Source: Gilliamella bombi
Lineage (GTDB): Bacteria; Pseudomonadota; Gammaproteobacteria; Enterobacterales; Orbaceae
Reading direction: 5' to 3'
Assembly (NCBI RefSeq): GCF_900103255.1
Contig: NZ_FMWS01000008.1
Location: 1-64,000, forward strand
Length of the DNA stretch: 64,000 nucleotides
Both the position numbers and the translations under genes were made by a program. Shown piece by piece: positions 18,718-28,547 of this stretch. The notes beneath the pieces are model-generated. The model was not told where the DNA came from. It was given only the letters and a program-made list of their open reading frames with translations, and did no database searches. The first letter of the stretch is position 1. Each line of letters opens with the position of its first letter.

Positions 18718-19653
18718 ATGATTATCTATATTTTCAAGAAAATAGTAACGTTTTTGTTTATTATCTGCGTATTAGCTCAGATTAGTTTTTGTTTAGTTTA
18801 TTTTAGCCCTCACTCAACATTTAACATTAATAATTTAAGCTTTTTGGATGCCTACAGTGCTTTTTTTAAACAGTTACTGCAAGGTCAATTCAGATTGTTA
18901 ACTGGAGAAACAGTGCCGTTTCTCCATACACTATTGGCTACATTTGAACTGTGCATTCTTGCTTTATTCGTTGCTTTGCTGATTGGATTGCCATTGGGAA
19001 TTTTTCTTGGACTTAGTAATATTCATTGGTTAAATAATATTATCCGTTTAGGATCTTTATCTTTGTATTCTTGCCCTATAGTTATGGTTGTTATTATTGT
19101 TATGTATTGGTTATCGCCAACTTGGTCGATATCGATGAATTTTAATGTATCGTCATCAGTAGCTGGAACTTCGTTATTGGATCTTTTAATTTCATCAAAA
19201 ACAGATAAATGGCATATGATATTGGGCCAACTTCACTATTTGTTTTTGCCGATCATTATGTTAGCTATTCAACCAAGCATTATGACTATTCAACTCGTTA
19301 GCCAGAATGTAAGAAATACATCACGACAGAATTTTATTAAAATGGCGATTATTCGTGAACGATCACCGTTTAAAATTTTACGCCGCCATTTATTACCTAA
19401 TTCCATTCCTGCAACTATTCCACAGCTGACTTATAATACGACAACACTACTTTTTTCAACTATGGTAATTGAAATTTTATTTAATCGAGTAGGATTGGGG
19501 CAATGGGTGATGCTTGCTTATCATCATCATAATTATTTTGTTATTTCTATTGCCATTTTAGCCTGTGGCACTGTCATCAGTTTGTTAACGTTATTGGGCG
19601 AAATTTCGGCGGTAGTTATTTATCCTTTACGTCATAAGGAACATTATGTCTAG
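18718..19653 (+). CDS. sapB: Peptide ABC transporter permease SapB
   Basis: A 311-residue DppB/OppB-type inner-membrane permease with an N-terminal helix and about six transmembrane segments. The conserved cytoplasmic loop (RQNFIKMAIIRERSPFKILRRHLLPNSIP) contacts the ATPases. The N-terminus, MELCIL-like segment (FELCILAL) and end ([10 protein letters not shown]) match E. coli SapB. Sap imports antimicrobial peptides, haem or putrescine, depending on species. In E. coli and Haemophilus sapA precedes sapB; here the rne terminator does, and no binding protein is encoded. The start overlaps nothing upstream; the stop overlaps sapC by eight bases. Confidence 0.9.
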   Translation: MIIYIFKKIVTFLFIICVLAQISFCLVYFSPHSTFNINNLSFLDAYSAFFKQLLQGQFRLLTGETVPFLHTLLATFELCILALFVALLIGLPLGIFLGLSNIHWLNNIIRLGSLSLYSCPIVMVVIIVMYWLSPTWSISMNFNVSSSVAGTSLLDLLISSKTDKWHMILGQLHYLFLPIIMLAIQPSIMTIQLVSQNVRNTSRQNFIKMAIIRERSPFKILRRHLLPNSIPATIPQLTYNTTTLLFSTMVIEILFNRVGLGQWVMLAYHHHNYFVISIAILACGTVISLLTLLGEISAVVIYPLRHKEHYV

Positions 19654-20506
19654 GCGAGCAAGATTGCTTAAAAATGTCAATTTAAGCTTTAATCGGTTGC
19701 ATAGTAATCTCTACTTAGTTGTTGGCCTTTATGGCATATTGGCGCTTGCCTTTGTGGCATTATCAACCAAATGGTTCTTTCATGCTCATTTAAACCCTAT
19801 TTACCCAACTTCATTACCACCTGCTTGGTGGTCTAATGGTGATATTAATCATGTATTAGGTACTAACGCTAAAGGACAAGATATTTTTGATTATTTGTTA
19901 ATTGGTTATCGCTCAACTATGTCAATGACCTTAAAGGCGGTTTTTTATGTGGTAGTCATTGGTGGGTTAATCAATTATTTAATGTTTTTTATATCATTTA
20001 TACGCCCTTTTATATTATTTGTTTTTAAATTTTGTATGGTAGTACCACCGTTACTTGGTGTGATTGTTATTAGCTTATTATTAGAAGATGACATTACTAA
20101 TATTTTATTGGTAATAGGGTTATCTTATACGCCACGCTTTATTTATAATATTCATCAGCGTGCCATCAATGAATGGAATAAAACATATATTACGGCCTAT
20201 AGACTTGATGGATTATCTTCCTTTACAATTTTTAATCATTATATTTTACCTAATATTTTACCTATTTATTTGACTGAAATTGTTTCGCTATTTGGTTCGA
20301 TTATTTTAACTATTACTACTATAACTTTTTTAGGTTTTGCTAATGATGTTTCTCGACCAGATTTAGGTATGATGATGTTTCAAATGAAAGATATCATTGC
20401 AACTAATTATTTAGCCTTTTTATCTCCGGGAATTGCGGTTTCTGCTACAATTATTTTGGTTTATTTATTCAATTTTGGATTATATGGCCGTCGAGCAGGA
20501 ACTTAA
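19646..20506 (+). CDS. sapC: Peptide ABC transporter permease SapC
   Basis: A 286-residue DppC/OppC-type permease partner of SapB, with five to six membrane helices and the loop [29 protein letters not shown] for ATPase docking. The [29 protein letters not shown] segment matches SapC proteins, whose equivalent is [25 protein letters not shown]. It overlaps sapB by eight bases and is followed two bases later by sapD, so the four sap genes are one operon. Confidence 0.9.
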   Translation: MSRRARLLKNVNLSFNRLHSNLYLVVGLYGILALAFVALSTKWFFHAHLNPIYPTSLPPAWWSNGDINHVLGTNAKGQDIFDYLLIGYRSTMSMTLKAVFYVVVIGGLINYLMFFISFIRPFILFVFKFCMVVPPLLGVIVISLLLEDDITNILLVIGLSYTPRFIYNIHQRAINEWNKTYITAYRLDGLSSFTIFNHYILPNILPIYLTEIVSLFGSIILTITTITFLGFANDVSRPDLGMMMFQMKDIIATNYLAFLSPGIAVSATIILVYLFNFGLYGRRAGT

Positions 20507-20508
20507 TT

Positions 20509-21498
20509 ATGGCATTGTTAGATATTCGGAATTTAACCATTGAGTTTATTACACCAGATGGTCTTTTACGTGCAATTGATCGTGTAAATTTAAAGTTGTC
20601 AGAAGGTGAAATTCGAGGTTTAGTTGGTGAGTCAGGATCTGGAAAAAGCCTTATCGCTAAAGCTATTTTAGGTGTGACTAATCACAATTGGAAGATTTCA
20701 GCTGATCGATTTTATTTTAATGACATTGATTTACTTAAACTCACTCCTAGACAGCGCCGAAAAGTCATTAGTGCCAATATATCGATGATATTCCAAGAAC
20801 CACAATCTTGCTTAGATCCTTCCATGAAAGTAGGACAACAGTTAATTAGTGCAATTCCAAGAAGGACATTTAAAGGGCATTGGTGGCAAAGGTTATTTTG
20901 GCGTAAACATCGAGCGATTGAGTTATTGCATCGGGTAGGAATTAAGAATCATAAGGAGATATTAAAATCTTATCCGTTTGAATTGACTGAAGGTGAATGT
21001 CAAAAAGTCATGATTGCAATTGCGTTGGCTAATCAGCCTAAGCTACTTATTGCTGATGAGCCGACAAATGCGATGGAAGCAACTACAGAAGCACAAATTT
21101 TTAGGTTGCTAGCTAGTATGAATCAAAATGTGGGTACCACTATCTTATTTATTAGTCATGATCTGCAAATGGTTACCAGATGGACTGATCGTATCAATGT
21201 TTTATATTGTGGACAGACAGTTGAAGTTGCTGATAGTAAAGATTTAATTAAATCGCCTTATCATCCTTATACTCAGGCGCTAATTTATGCAATTCCTGAC
21301 TTTGGTAAAGCGATGCCGCATAAAAGTCCTTTAAATACTTTGCCTGGAGTGATCCCATCATTAGAACACCTACCAATAGGTTGTCGATTAGGTCCTCGTT
21401 GTCCATATGCCCAGAAAAAATGTATTTTGGCGCCAGAATTGATACCGATAAAAGATCATTTCGTAGCCTGTCATTTTCCGTTAAATACTGATGAGTAG
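20509..21498 (+). CDS. sapD: Peptide ABC transporter ATPase SapD
   Basis: A 329-residue OppD-like ATPase. It has Walker A GESGSGKS, the Q-loop [11 protein letters not shown], the unusual SapD signature ELTEGECQK in place of LSGGQ, Walker [13 protein letters not shown] and H-loop ISHD. The C-terminal oligopeptide-transporter extension carries the cysteine cluster [15 protein letters not shown]...ACHF, likely an iron-sulfur or metal site. E. coli SapD (TrkE) also supports potassium uptake through Trk. It lies between sapC and sapF. Confidence 0.93.
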   Translation: MALLDIRNLTIEFITPDGLLRAIDRVNLKLSEGEIRGLVGESGSGKSLIAKAILGVTNHNWKISADRFYFNDIDLLKLTPRQRRKVISANISMIFQEPQSCLDPSMKVGQQLISAIPRRTFKGHWWQRLFWRKHRAIELLHRVGIKNHKEILKSYPFELTEGECQKVMIAIALANQPKLLIADEPTNAMEATTEAQIFRLLASMNQNVGTTILFISHDLQMVTRWTDRINVLYCGQTVEVADSKDLIKSPYHPYTQALIYAIPDFGKAMPHKSPLNTLPGVIPSLEHLPIGCRLGPRCPYAQKKCILAPELIPIKDHFVACHFPLNTDE

Positions 21499-21520
21499 CC
21501 ATAAATAATAGGAATATACG

Positions 21521-22333
21521 ATGAATCCAATATTAAGAGTGCGTAACTTATCTAAGCAATTTAAAATTCCTAAAGGATTTCTGGGACATTTATACATTAA
21601 TGCAGTGAAGCCATTATCGTTTTCTCTTAATGAAGGTAAAACGCTTGCAATTATCGGACAAAATGGCTCTGGCAAATCGACACTCGCAAAAATGTTAGTT
21701 GGTATGATAAAGCCTGATAGTGGAGATATCTGGATTGACGGTAATAAAGTTCAATACGGCGATTATAGCTATCGTTGTCAACTAATTCGTATGATATTTC
21801 AGCATGTAGAAAGTTCATTTGATCCACGATTACGTATTGGGCAATTGCTTGAAATCCCATTAAAGTGTAATGCTAATTATGATGCTCATGAACGTGAAAA
21901 GTTAATTAGAGATGTATTGAAGCAAGTTGGATTGTTACCTGAACATGCCTCTTATTATCCTTCAGTGATGGCTGCGGGGCAAAAACAGCGAGTGGCATTA
22001 GCTCGAGCATTGATTTTAAAACCTAAAGTGATAATTTTAGATGAAGCATTAGCTGCACTTGATATTTCGATGCGTTCACAAATTGTTAATTTAATGCTGA
22101 TGTTACAAGCTGAACAAAATATCTCTTATGTATATGTTACTCAAGATATTGGGATGATGAAACATATCAGCGATGAAATTTTAGTTATGCATAATGGCGA
22201 ATTGGTTGAATATGGTAATACTGCTGAAGTATTAGCTTCACCGCTGAGTGATATTACCCAAAAATTAATTAATAGCTATTTTGGTGAAGCGCTTACTGCA
22301 GATACTTGGCGTACCGATACTCGTACTTTTTAA
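21521..22333 (+). CDS. sapF: Peptide ABC transporter ATPase SapF
   Basis: A 270-residue OppF-like ATPase pairing with SapD. Walker A is GQNGSGKST. The signature is degenerate (MAAGQKQR) as in other SapF, Walker B is VIILDEALAALD and the C-terminus FGEALTADTWR matches E. coli SapF. The Q-loop region reads FQHVESSFDPRL, different from the usual DPSTSLNPR, but the glutamine is kept. It is the last sap gene; no clear terminator follows. Confidence 0.92.
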   Translation: MNPILRVRNLSKQFKIPKGFLGHLYINAVKPLSFSLNEGKTLAIIGQNGSGKSTLAKMLVGMIKPDSGDIWIDGNKVQYGDYSYRCQLIRMIFQHVESSFDPRLRIGQLLEIPLKCNANYDAHEREKLIRDVLKQVGLLPEHASYYPSVMAAGQKQRVALARALILKPKVIILDEALAALDISMRSQIVNLMLMLQAEQNISYVYVTQDIGMMKHISDEILVMHNGELVEYGNTAEVLASPLSDITQKLINSYFGEALTADTWRTDTRTF

Positions 22334-22446
22334 TTAACAAATCTATCGGAGTGATTTTGATTTTTGCATGAAGTAATACACATTTCTTTAGAATGTTTGT
22401 TAATTTGTAATTTGATTATTCTGATGATTTTGTTAAATAAAAAATC

Positions 22447-22475
22447 TCGACAAATAAATTAAAAGATACTATATT
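22447..22475 (+). promoter_or_regulatory. metA promoter
   Basis: TCGACA (22447-22452) and TATATT (22470-22475) are separated by 17 bases, each one mismatch from consensus. Transcription would start near 22482, inside the Met-box array, about 60 bases before the start codon. Confidence 0.65.
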
Positions 22476-22476
22476 T

Positions 22477-22500
22477 AGCTATATAGATTTCTAGACGTCT
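22477..22500 (+). promoter_or_regulatory. MetJ operator (tandem Met boxes)
   Basis: Three abutting eight-base units: AGCTATAT (22477-22484), AGATTTCT (22485-22492) and AGACGTCT (22493-22500). The last is the perfect MetJ consensus and the middle one matches six of eight. MetJ binds such tandem boxes with S-adenosylmethionine. Lying directly behind the -10 element of the metA promoter, the array should block transcription when methionine is plentiful. Confidence 0.8.
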
Positions 22501-22544
22501 ATTTTGATGTTTAAAAATTACTTACCGATTTAGGAGTTTTTGTT

Positions 22545-23477
22545 ATGCCTATTTGTATTCCTGACTCATTACCTGCGGTTGATGTATTACGTAATGAGAA
22601 TGTATTTGTTATGACTTCATCGCGTGCTAATACCCAAGAAATTCGACCTCTTAAGCTTCTTTTTTTAAATTTAATGCCTAAAAAAATCGAAACAGAAAAC
22701 CAATTTTTACGCTTACTTTCTAATTCGTCTTTACAAGTTGATATTCAGTTATTACGTATTGATCAGCGAGAGTCTAAAAATACGCCTATTGAACATTTAA
22801 ATAGTTTTTATTGTGATTTTGATGATATTTGTGAGCAAAATTTTGATGGGTTAATTATAACAGGTGCCCCACTAGGGAAAGTGGCTTTTTCCGATGTTGT
22901 GTATTGGTCTAAGTTAGCCAAAATTATTACTTGGGCAAAGGATCATGTTACTTCAACTATGTTTGTTTGTTGGGGTGTTCAAGCTGCTTTGAATGTCTTA
23001 TATGATTTACCAAAATTTACTCGCACGCAAAAGTTATCGGGTGTTTTTCAGCATCATATTGTGCAATCTAATGCGATTTTAACACGCGGTTTTGATGATA
23101 CCTTTTGGGCTCCTCATTCTCGTTATGCTGATTTTCCAATTGATAAAATAAAAACATATACCGATTTAACTATTTTAGCTGAGTCTGATATTACCGGTCC
23201 TTATTTAATGGCTACAGCTGATAAGCGAATGGTGTTTGTAACAGGTCATCCTGAATATGATTCTTCAACGTTGGCAAATGAATATTATCGAGATTTAAAT
23301 GCAGGTATTCATCCTGATATGCCATATAATTATTTTCCTGATAATAATCCTCATTTAACACCAAAAGCCACATGGCGTAGCCACGCTTACCTATTATTTA
23401 GTAATTGGCTCAACTATTATGTTTACCAGTTAACTCCATTTGATTTAACTACTCGAAATTTAACGATTGATGACTAA
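22545..23477 (+). CDS. metA: Homoserine O-succinyltransferase
   Basis: The first committed enzyme of methionine synthesis, acylating homoserine. It has 310 residues against 309 in E. coli. The nucleophile is Cys142 in [12 protein letters not shown], and the His-Glu pair is in VTGHPEYDS. MetA enzymes use succinyl- or acetyl-CoA depending on a few residues that I did not resolve, so acetyl transfer remains possible. It is a single gene under its own MetJ-regulated promoter. Confidence 0.94.
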   Translation: MPICIPDSLPAVDVLRNENVFVMTSSRANTQEIRPLKLLFLNLMPKKIETENQFLRLLSNSSLQVDIQLLRIDQRESKNTPIEHLNSFYCDFDDICEQNFDGLIITGAPLGKVAFSDVVYWSKLAKIITWAKDHVTSTMFVCWGVQAALNVLYDLPKFTRTQKLSGVFQHHIVQSNAILTRGFDDTFWAPHSRYADFPIDKIKTYTDLTILAESDITGPYLMATADKRMVFVTGHPEYDSSTLANEYYRDLNAGIHPDMPYNYFPDNNPHLTPKATWRSHAYLLFSNWLNYYVYQLTPFDLTTRNLTIDD

Positions 23478-23632
23478 TAAAGGTTAGCCGCATCTTATAA
23501 TCAAATTTTGTTAGGTTGTTGCTAGATTTATTTAACAATAACCTATTTAAATAGGATCTTACAATGCCAAATATTAAATAATAATTGGTAAAACTTGCGA
23601 AATATTATCTAAATGTAATTTTAGTTATATAA

Positions 23633-24067
23633 CTAGACTTGTAACCAGAATGTTACAGGACCATCATTAATCAATGATACTTGCATGTCAGCTGCAAATT
23701 GGCCTGTTTGAGTTGTTATTTTTTGTTGGCATTGTTCTACAAAAAATTGGTAAAGCCTATTTGCTTCATCGGGTTTAGCGCCTTTTGTAAAGCTTGGTCG
23801 CATTCCTTTTTTAGTGTCTGCAGCTAGGGTGAATTGAGAAACAACTAATATTTCGCCATTAGCTTGGTTAACATTTAAATTCATTTTTCCTTCATTATCG
23901 CTGAAAATACGATAACCTAAAACTTTATCACATAAACGAATTGCTTTTTGTTCGTCATCATCTTGCTCAACTCCCAGGAAAATCAGTAAACCCTGATTAA
24001 TCTGTCCAATGATATTATTGTCTATTGTCACACTAGCTTGTTTTACTCGTTGGATTAAGGCGATCAT
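23633..24067 (-). CDS. dtd: D-aminoacyl-tRNA deacylase
   Basis: A 144-residue homodimeric proofreading enzyme that removes D-amino acids, and glycine mischarged on tRNA(Ala). Family motifs are SQFTLAADT and the GPVTFWLQV tail with the cross-subunit Gly-cisPro. It lies seven bases downstream of yihY, the same pair as in E. coli. Confidence 0.94.
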   Translation of the reverse strand: MIALIQRVKQASVTIDNNIIGQINQGLLIFLGVEQDDDEQKAIRLCDKVLGYRIFSDNEGKMNLNVNQANGEILVVSQFTLAADTKKGMRPSFTKGAKPDEANRLYQFFVEQCQQKITTQTGQFAADMQVSLINDGPVTFWLQV

Positions 24068-24074
24068 AATTTAA

Positions 24075-24917
24075 TTACTCTGGTAAAGAAGGGTTGTTAA
24101 CAATATGTTTTTTTTGTCTATTATAGTCAGTTAAGGTTGCTGCAAATTCGGCCCCAAACAAGACAATGCACCAAGAAAAATAGATCCAAACTAACATAAT
24201 GGGGATTGATGATACTACTCCGTAAATAAGTTGATATGTTGGAAACGAAGTAACATATAGTGCAAATGCGCGTTTACCTATTTCAAATAATGCTGCAGCG
24301 ACAAACGCTCCAATCATCGATTCTTTTAAAGGTACAGACTCGGTCGGGATAATGCTATAAAGTAGCCAAAATCCAATCATAGAAATACTAAATGGTAAGC
24401 AATTAAGTAGTATATTACCCGTTGTTGCGGTAGATAGCCATTTCAATGAAAAAATATAAGAGCTAATTGCTATACTAGAACCAATTAAAATTGGGCCTAA
24501 GGTTAGTATTGTCCAATACATGGTTAGATTGTACATGAAGGAACGTTTGCGTTTAGTTTGCCAAATATGATTAAGTGCTGTATTAATTGAGTTGATAAGC
24601 AACAGTGATGTAACAATCAGACCAATTACACCAACAAAGGTCATTTTTTTTGTATTGGAGATGAATTGTTCTAAATAATTTTGAATGGTGTCACTCGCCG
24701 TTGGAACAAGATTGTTATAGATTAATTGTTTCAATAAATGGCTAATTTCATCAAACATAGGAAAAGCTGAAAGTAAAGAAAAAATAACGGTAATAAGTGG
24801 AACTAGTGCTAGTATAGTGGTATAAGCAAGTCCCGCAGAAGATGTTGTTAGCCGGTCATGGTTGATACGATTCCATAACATTTTTATAAAAATCTGTATT
24901 TGCGTCATTGATCTCAT
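24075..24917 (-). CDS. yihY: YihY/BrkB-family inner-membrane protein
   Basis: A 280-residue membrane protein with about six helices. It keeps the family segments LAYTTILALVPLITVIFSLLSAFPMF, NTALNHIWQTKR and FPTYQLIYGVVSSIPIMLVWIYFSWCIVLFGAE. It was once annotated as RNase BN, which is wrong; its function is unknown. Two ATGs are possible (24917 and 24908) and neither has a strong ribosome site. It follows ftsN by 14 bases. Confidence 0.88.
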   Translation of the reverse strand: MRSMTQIQIFIKMLWNRINHDRLTTSSAGLAYTTILALVPLITVIFSLLSAFPMFDEISHLLKQLIYNNLVPTASDTIQNYLEQFISNTKKMTFVGVIGLIVTSLLLINSINTALNHIWQTKRKRSFMYNLTMYWTILTLGPILIGSSIAISSYIFSLKWLSTATTGNILLNCLPFSISMIGFWLLYSIIPTESVPLKESMIGAFVAAALFEIGKRAFALYVTSFPTYQLIYGVVSSIPIMLVWIYFSWCIVLFGAEFAATLTDYNRQKKHIVNNPSLPE

Positions 24918-24931
24918 CGGCTTTTTATATT

Positions 24932-25555
24932 CTAGTTAGAAATAACACAATTATTAATCCCATTACTATTTAATAAGTTTAATGTGATATCGGCTTCTTT
25001 TTTACTGGTATAAGGTCCTACTGTGACTCGATATAATTGGCCTGAAGAAATATTGCCACTAACCCCAGTCATTGCAAGCTTAGCTTTTAGTTTATCAGCA
25101 TTCGATTTATCTTTAAATGCTCCACATTGCAATAGCCATTTGTTTGTAATAGCTTGTGTTGGTTGTGATGTTACATTTGATGTTTGGTTTTGCGTTGTTG
25201 CTTCTTTTTTAGAAGACGTCACACTGCGTGAATTATTAACAAAGCTATTTAGGATTTGCTCTCTTTCACTAGCAATTGAACTTGACGCGGAACCATAATT
25301 AGCATTAGGAGTTTCTAATTCCTTAAGGTATGTCCAACGCTCTTGAGGTTGTTCAGGTAAAGTTATTGAAGGAGGTTGAGTTTTTGTTTTTGGCGGTTCA
25401 GCGGTTTTTTTAGGTGTATTATTTGCAACAAAATAGAGAATAGCAGAAAATAAAATAATGATTATAATAGCCAAAAATATCATAAAATTAGGCTTATTTC
25501 GTGACTTACTTTTTTTTGATTGGCTCTTTTTTCTGACATAATCACGCTGAACCAC
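24932..25555 (-). CDS. ftsN: Cell division protein FtsN
   Basis: A 207-residue bitopic protein beginning at GTG 25555 with MVQRDYVRKK, as in E. coli (MAQRDYVRR). It has a cytoplasmic basic tail, one membrane helix (about 25-45), the essential E-domain segment QERWTYLKELE (about 72-82) that activates FtsQLB/FtsWI, and a C-terminal SPOR domain (about 140-207, LLQCGAFKDKSNADKLKAKL) binding denuded glycan. The linker is short and lacks the long Gln-rich tract of E. coli FtsN (319 residues). The upstream rpsT terminator separates it from rpsT. Confidence 0.9.
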   Translation of the reverse strand: MVQRDYVRKKSQSKKSKSRNKPNFMIFLAIIIIILFSAILYFVANNTPKKTAEPPKTKTQPPSITLPEQPQERWTYLKELETPNANYGSASSSIASEREQILNSFVNNSRSVTSSKKEATTQNQTSNVTSQPTQAITNKWLLQCGAFKDKSNADKLKAKLAMTGVSGNISSGQLYRVTVGPYTSKKEADITLNLLNSNGINNCVISN

Positions 25556-25606
25556 AATAAACTCTCTTTTTAATAATATTGTGTAAAATAAAACTAGTAT
25601 ATAAAT

Positions 25607-25634
25607 AAAAAAAGTGGCTTACACCACTTTTTTT
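25607..25634 (-). terminator. rpsT terminator
   Basis: A-tract plus GTGG (25607-25617), loop, then CCAC plus T-tract (25624-25634). The A and T tracts on both sides make it a rho-independent terminator in either direction. It lies about 40 bases after rpsT and 50 before ftsN. Confidence 0.85.
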
Positions 25635-25672
25635 CGTATTTCTTTAACTATGTTAGTTAAAAAATTAATGTA

Positions 25673-25936
25673 TTAAGCCAACGCTTTAATTTGTTTGATT
25701 AAATTTGCTTTATGACGTGCAGCTTTATTTTTGTGAATTAAGCCACGAGCCGCTTGACGGTCAACAACTGCTTGCATGTCTTTGAATGCCACTTCAGCTG
25801 TTTGTTTATCACCAGCTGCAACAGCTGCGTAAACTTTCTTAATATAAGTACGCATCATTGAACGGTTACTAGCATTATGTTTACGGCGTTTTTCGGATTG
25901 AACCGCACGCTTCTTAGCTGATTTGATATTAGCCAA
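25673..25936 (-). CDS. rpsT: 30S ribosomal protein S20
   Basis: An 87-residue basic protein of the small subunit ([22 protein letters not shown]...[10 protein letters not shown]). The start is taken at UUG 25936, giving exactly the E. coli length; E. coli rpsT also begins with UUG, which is linked to its autogenous translational control. A GGGAG ribosome site lies at a suitable distance. A second TTG two codons upstream is less likely. It is a single-gene unit divergent from pgk. Confidence 0.95.
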   Translation of the reverse strand: MANIKSAKKRAVQSEKRRKHNASNRSMMRTYIKKVYAAVAAGDKQTAEVAFKDMQAVVDRQAARGLIHKNKAARHKANLIKQIKALA

Positions 25937-26160
25937 AGTCAACTCCCAAGTTTAGATAAAAATTACATATTAATAAGGTGGCAAAATATGCCTTAATTTC
26001 TTCCTATTGTCAATGGCGTTACATAAAAAAATATGTTGGTAGTTTTTGTATTTATTATTAATGTTTATTATTTGCACAGCAATCCCTATAACCTAAAAAG
26101 AATTTTTATGTTAGAATAGCGTAAGTTTTATTTTATTTATATTTTACAAGGGGAAGTATC

Positions 26161-27324
26161 ATGTCTATTATTAGAATGCAAGATCTTGATCTAAAAGGAA
26201 AACGCTTATTTATTCGCTCAGATCTTAATGTGCCGGTCAAAAATGGTAAGGTAACTTCCGATGCGCGTATTAAAGCATCACTACCTACTATTGAAGAAGC
26301 CATCAAAAAAGGTGCTAAAGTAATGGTTACCTCTCATATTGGCCGTCCAACAGAAGGTGAGTATAATCCAGAGTTCTCTTTACAACCTGTTGTTGATTAT
26401 TTAAAAGAACACGTGTCATTCCCTGTTCGTTTAGTAAAAGATTACCTCAATGGTGTAGATGTAAAAGAAGGCGAATTAGTTGTACTTGAAAACGTTCGTT
26501 TCAATGTAGGCGAAGGTAAAGATGATGAAGCTTTGTCTAAAAAATACGCTGCTCTTTGTGATATTTATGTAATGGATGCATTTGGTACAGCTCACCGAGC
26601 TCAAGCTTCGACTCATGGTGCTGGTAAATTTGCGCCAGTGGCTTGTGCTGGGCCATTGTTAGCAGCTGAACTTGATGCGTTAGGTAAAGCATTAGATAAT
26701 CCAGCAAGGCCAATGGTTGCTATCGTTGCCGGTTCTAAGGTATCAACAAAATTAACCGTACTTGATTCTTTATCAAAAATTGCTGACCAAATTATTGTTG
26801 GTGGCGGTATTGCTAATACTTTTATTGCCGCTGAAGGTTATAATGTAGGTAAGTCTCTTTATGAAGCAGACTTAATTCCAGAAGCTAAAAAATTAATGGC
26901 TAACTGTGAAATCCCAGTTCCAACTGATGTTCGTGTTGCAACAGAATTTAGTGAAACAGCAACAGCGACTGAAAAATCAGTTAAAGATGTTAAAGAAAAT
27001 GAACAAATTCTTGATTTAGGTGATAAATCAGCAGAAGTATTAGCAAATATTATCAAAAATGCTAAAACCATTTTATGGAATGGTCCAGTGGGTGTTTTTG
27101 AATTTCCTAATTTCCGTCGTGGTACTGAAATTGTGGCCAAAGCAATTGCCGATAGCGAAGGTTTTTCAATTGCTGGTGGTGGGGATACATTAGCTGCAAT
27201 CGATCTATTTGGTATTGAAGATAAAATCTCTTATATTTCAACTGGTGGCGGGGCTTTTCTTGAATTTGTTGAAGGTAAAAAACTACCCGCTGTTGCGATG
27301 TTAGAAGCTAGAGCAAAGGCCTAG
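26161..27324 (+). CDS. pgk: Phosphoglycerate kinase
   Basis: A glycolytic kinase of 387 residues, as in E. coli. The substrate-binding RSDLNVP and SHIGRP motifs, GSKVSTKL, the nucleotide loop GGGIANTF and the GGGDTLAAI end are intact. A GGGGAAG ribosome site precedes the ATG. It is followed by a hairpin and fbaA; epd, the usual first gene of this cluster, is absent (rpsT is divergent upstream). Confidence 0.97.
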   Translation: MSIIRMQDLDLKGKRLFIRSDLNVPVKNGKVTSDARIKASLPTIEEAIKKGAKVMVTSHIGRPTEGEYNPEFSLQPVVDYLKEHVSFPVRLVKDYLNGVDVKEGELVVLENVRFNVGEGKDDEALSKKYAALCDIYVMDAFGTAHRAQASTHGAGKFAPVACAGPLLAAELDALGKALDNPARPMVAIVAGSKVSTKLTVLDSLSKIADQIIVGGGIANTFIAAEGYNVGKSLYEADLIPEAKKLMANCEIPVPTDVRVATEFSETATATEKSVKDVKENEQILDLGDKSAEVLANIIKNAKTILWNGPVGVFEFPNFRRGTEIVAKAIADSEGFSIAGGGDTLAAIDLFGIEDKISYISTGGGAFLEFVEGKKLPAVAMLEARAKA

Positions 27325-27339
27325 TATTTGAGTTCAGTA

Positions 27340-27371
27340 AAAGGATGAGATAATTACTCATCCTTTAATTT
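27340..27371 (+). terminator. Hairpin between pgk and fbaA
   Basis: A perfect ten-base stem, AAAGGATGAG (27340-27349) with CTCATCCTTT (27357-27366), is followed by AATTTTT. It is a rho-independent-like element that may attenuate read-through into fbaA or protect the pgk mRNA 3' end. Confidence 0.65.
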
Positions 27372-27397
27372 TTATAAATAAATTTATAGGTAATAAA

Positions 27398-28477
27398 ATG
27401 GTTACTAAGATTTCTGATGTTGTTAAACCTGGTGTTGTCACTGGTGATGATGTTCAAAAAGTATTTCAAATCGCTCGCGAAAATAACTTTGCATTACCTG
27501 CGGTTAACTGTGTTGACACAAATACTATCAATGCCGTTATTGAAACAGCCGCAAAAGTAGGTTCTCCTGTTATTGTTCAGTTTTCTAACGGTGGAGCTCA
27601 ATTTATTGCTGGTAAAGGCCTAAAATTAGAAGGTCAAGAATGTGCTGTGTTGGGTGCTATTTCTGGTGCAAAACATGTTCATCTTATGGCTGAAAAATAT
27701 GGAGTCCCTGTTATTGTTCATACTGATCACTGCGCTAAAAAATTACTTCCATGGGTTGATGGGTTACTGGATGCAGGCGAAACTCATTTTGCTAAAACAG
27801 GTAAACCATTATTTTCATCTCATATGATTGATCTTTCAGAAGAGTCATTAAAAGATAATATTGATATTTGTTGTCAATATCTTGCTCGTATGTCAGCAAT
27901 GAAAATGACTTTAGAGTTAGAGCTAGGATGTACTGGTGGTGAAGAAGATGGTGTTGATAATAGTCATATGGATAGCTCAGCACTTTATACTCAACCGGAA
28001 GATGTAGCTTATGCTTATGAACGTTTAAGTGCTATCAGTCCTCGTTTTACTATTGCAGCTTCATTTGGTAATGTGCATGGAGTTTATAAACCAGGTAATG
28101 TTAAATTAACGCCAAAAATTTTAGATAACTCACAAAAATATGTATCTGAAAAATATAATCTACCAGCTAAATCATTAAACTTTGTATTCCATGGTGGATC
28201 AGGTTCTACACCGGAAGAAATTGCTGAAGCAGTTAGTTATGGTGTAATTAAAATGAATATTGACACAGATACGCAATGGGCTAACTGGTCAGGTATTTTA
28301 GATTACTACAAAGCAAATGAAGCTTATTTACAGGGGCAATTAGGTAACCCTGAAGGTGTTGATGCTCCAAATAAAAAATACTACGATCCTCGCGTATGGT
28401 TACGTAAGGGACAAGATTCTTTAGTTACTCGTTTAGAACTTGCATTTAAAGAGCTTAACGCTGTAGATGTTCTTTAA
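27398..28477 (+). CDS. fbaA: Class II fructose-bisphosphate aldolase
   Basis: A zinc-dependent aldolase of 359 residues (E. coli 359). Zinc histidines and catalytic aspartate are in VHTDHCAKK, with further ligands in the TLELELGCTGGEEDGVDN region, FGNVHGVYKPG and VFHGGSGS. It cleaves fructose-1,6-bisphosphate in glycolysis. It sits between the pgk hairpin and a strong terminator, so it can be expressed with pgk or alone. Confidence 0.97.
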   Translation: MVTKISDVVKPGVVTGDDVQKVFQIARENNFALPAVNCVDTNTINAVIETAAKVGSPVIVQFSNGGAQFIAGKGLKLEGQECAVLGAISGAKHVHLMAEKYGVPVIVHTDHCAKKLLPWVDGLLDAGETHFAKTGKPLFSSHMIDLSEESLKDNIDICCQYLARMSAMKMTLELELGCTGGEEDGVDNSHMDSSALYTQPEDVAYAYERLSAISPRFTIAASFGNVHGVYKPGNVKLTPKILDNSQKYVSEKYNLPAKSLNFVFHGGSGSTPEEIAEAVSYGVIKMNIDTDTQWANWSGILDYYKANEAYLQGQLGNPEGVDAPNKKYYDPRVWLRKGQDSLVTRLELAFKELNAVDVL

Positions 28478-28497
28478 TTTTTATGTAATTTAGGATT

Positions 28498-28522
28498 AAA
28501 GCAAGGTATTTGCCTTGCTTTT
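28498..28522 (+). terminator. fbaA terminator
   Basis: AAAGCAAGG (28498-28506) pairs perfectly with CCTTGCTTT (28513-28521), 20 bases after the fbaA stop. Confidence 0.75.
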
Positions 28523-28547
28523 GATTTATCTATACTTAAATTAAATC

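Noticed and set aside
23512-23544. Terminator after metA
   Set aside because: AGGTTGTTG/CAATAACCT can pair, but with a 15-base loop and no T-run; not strong enough to list.
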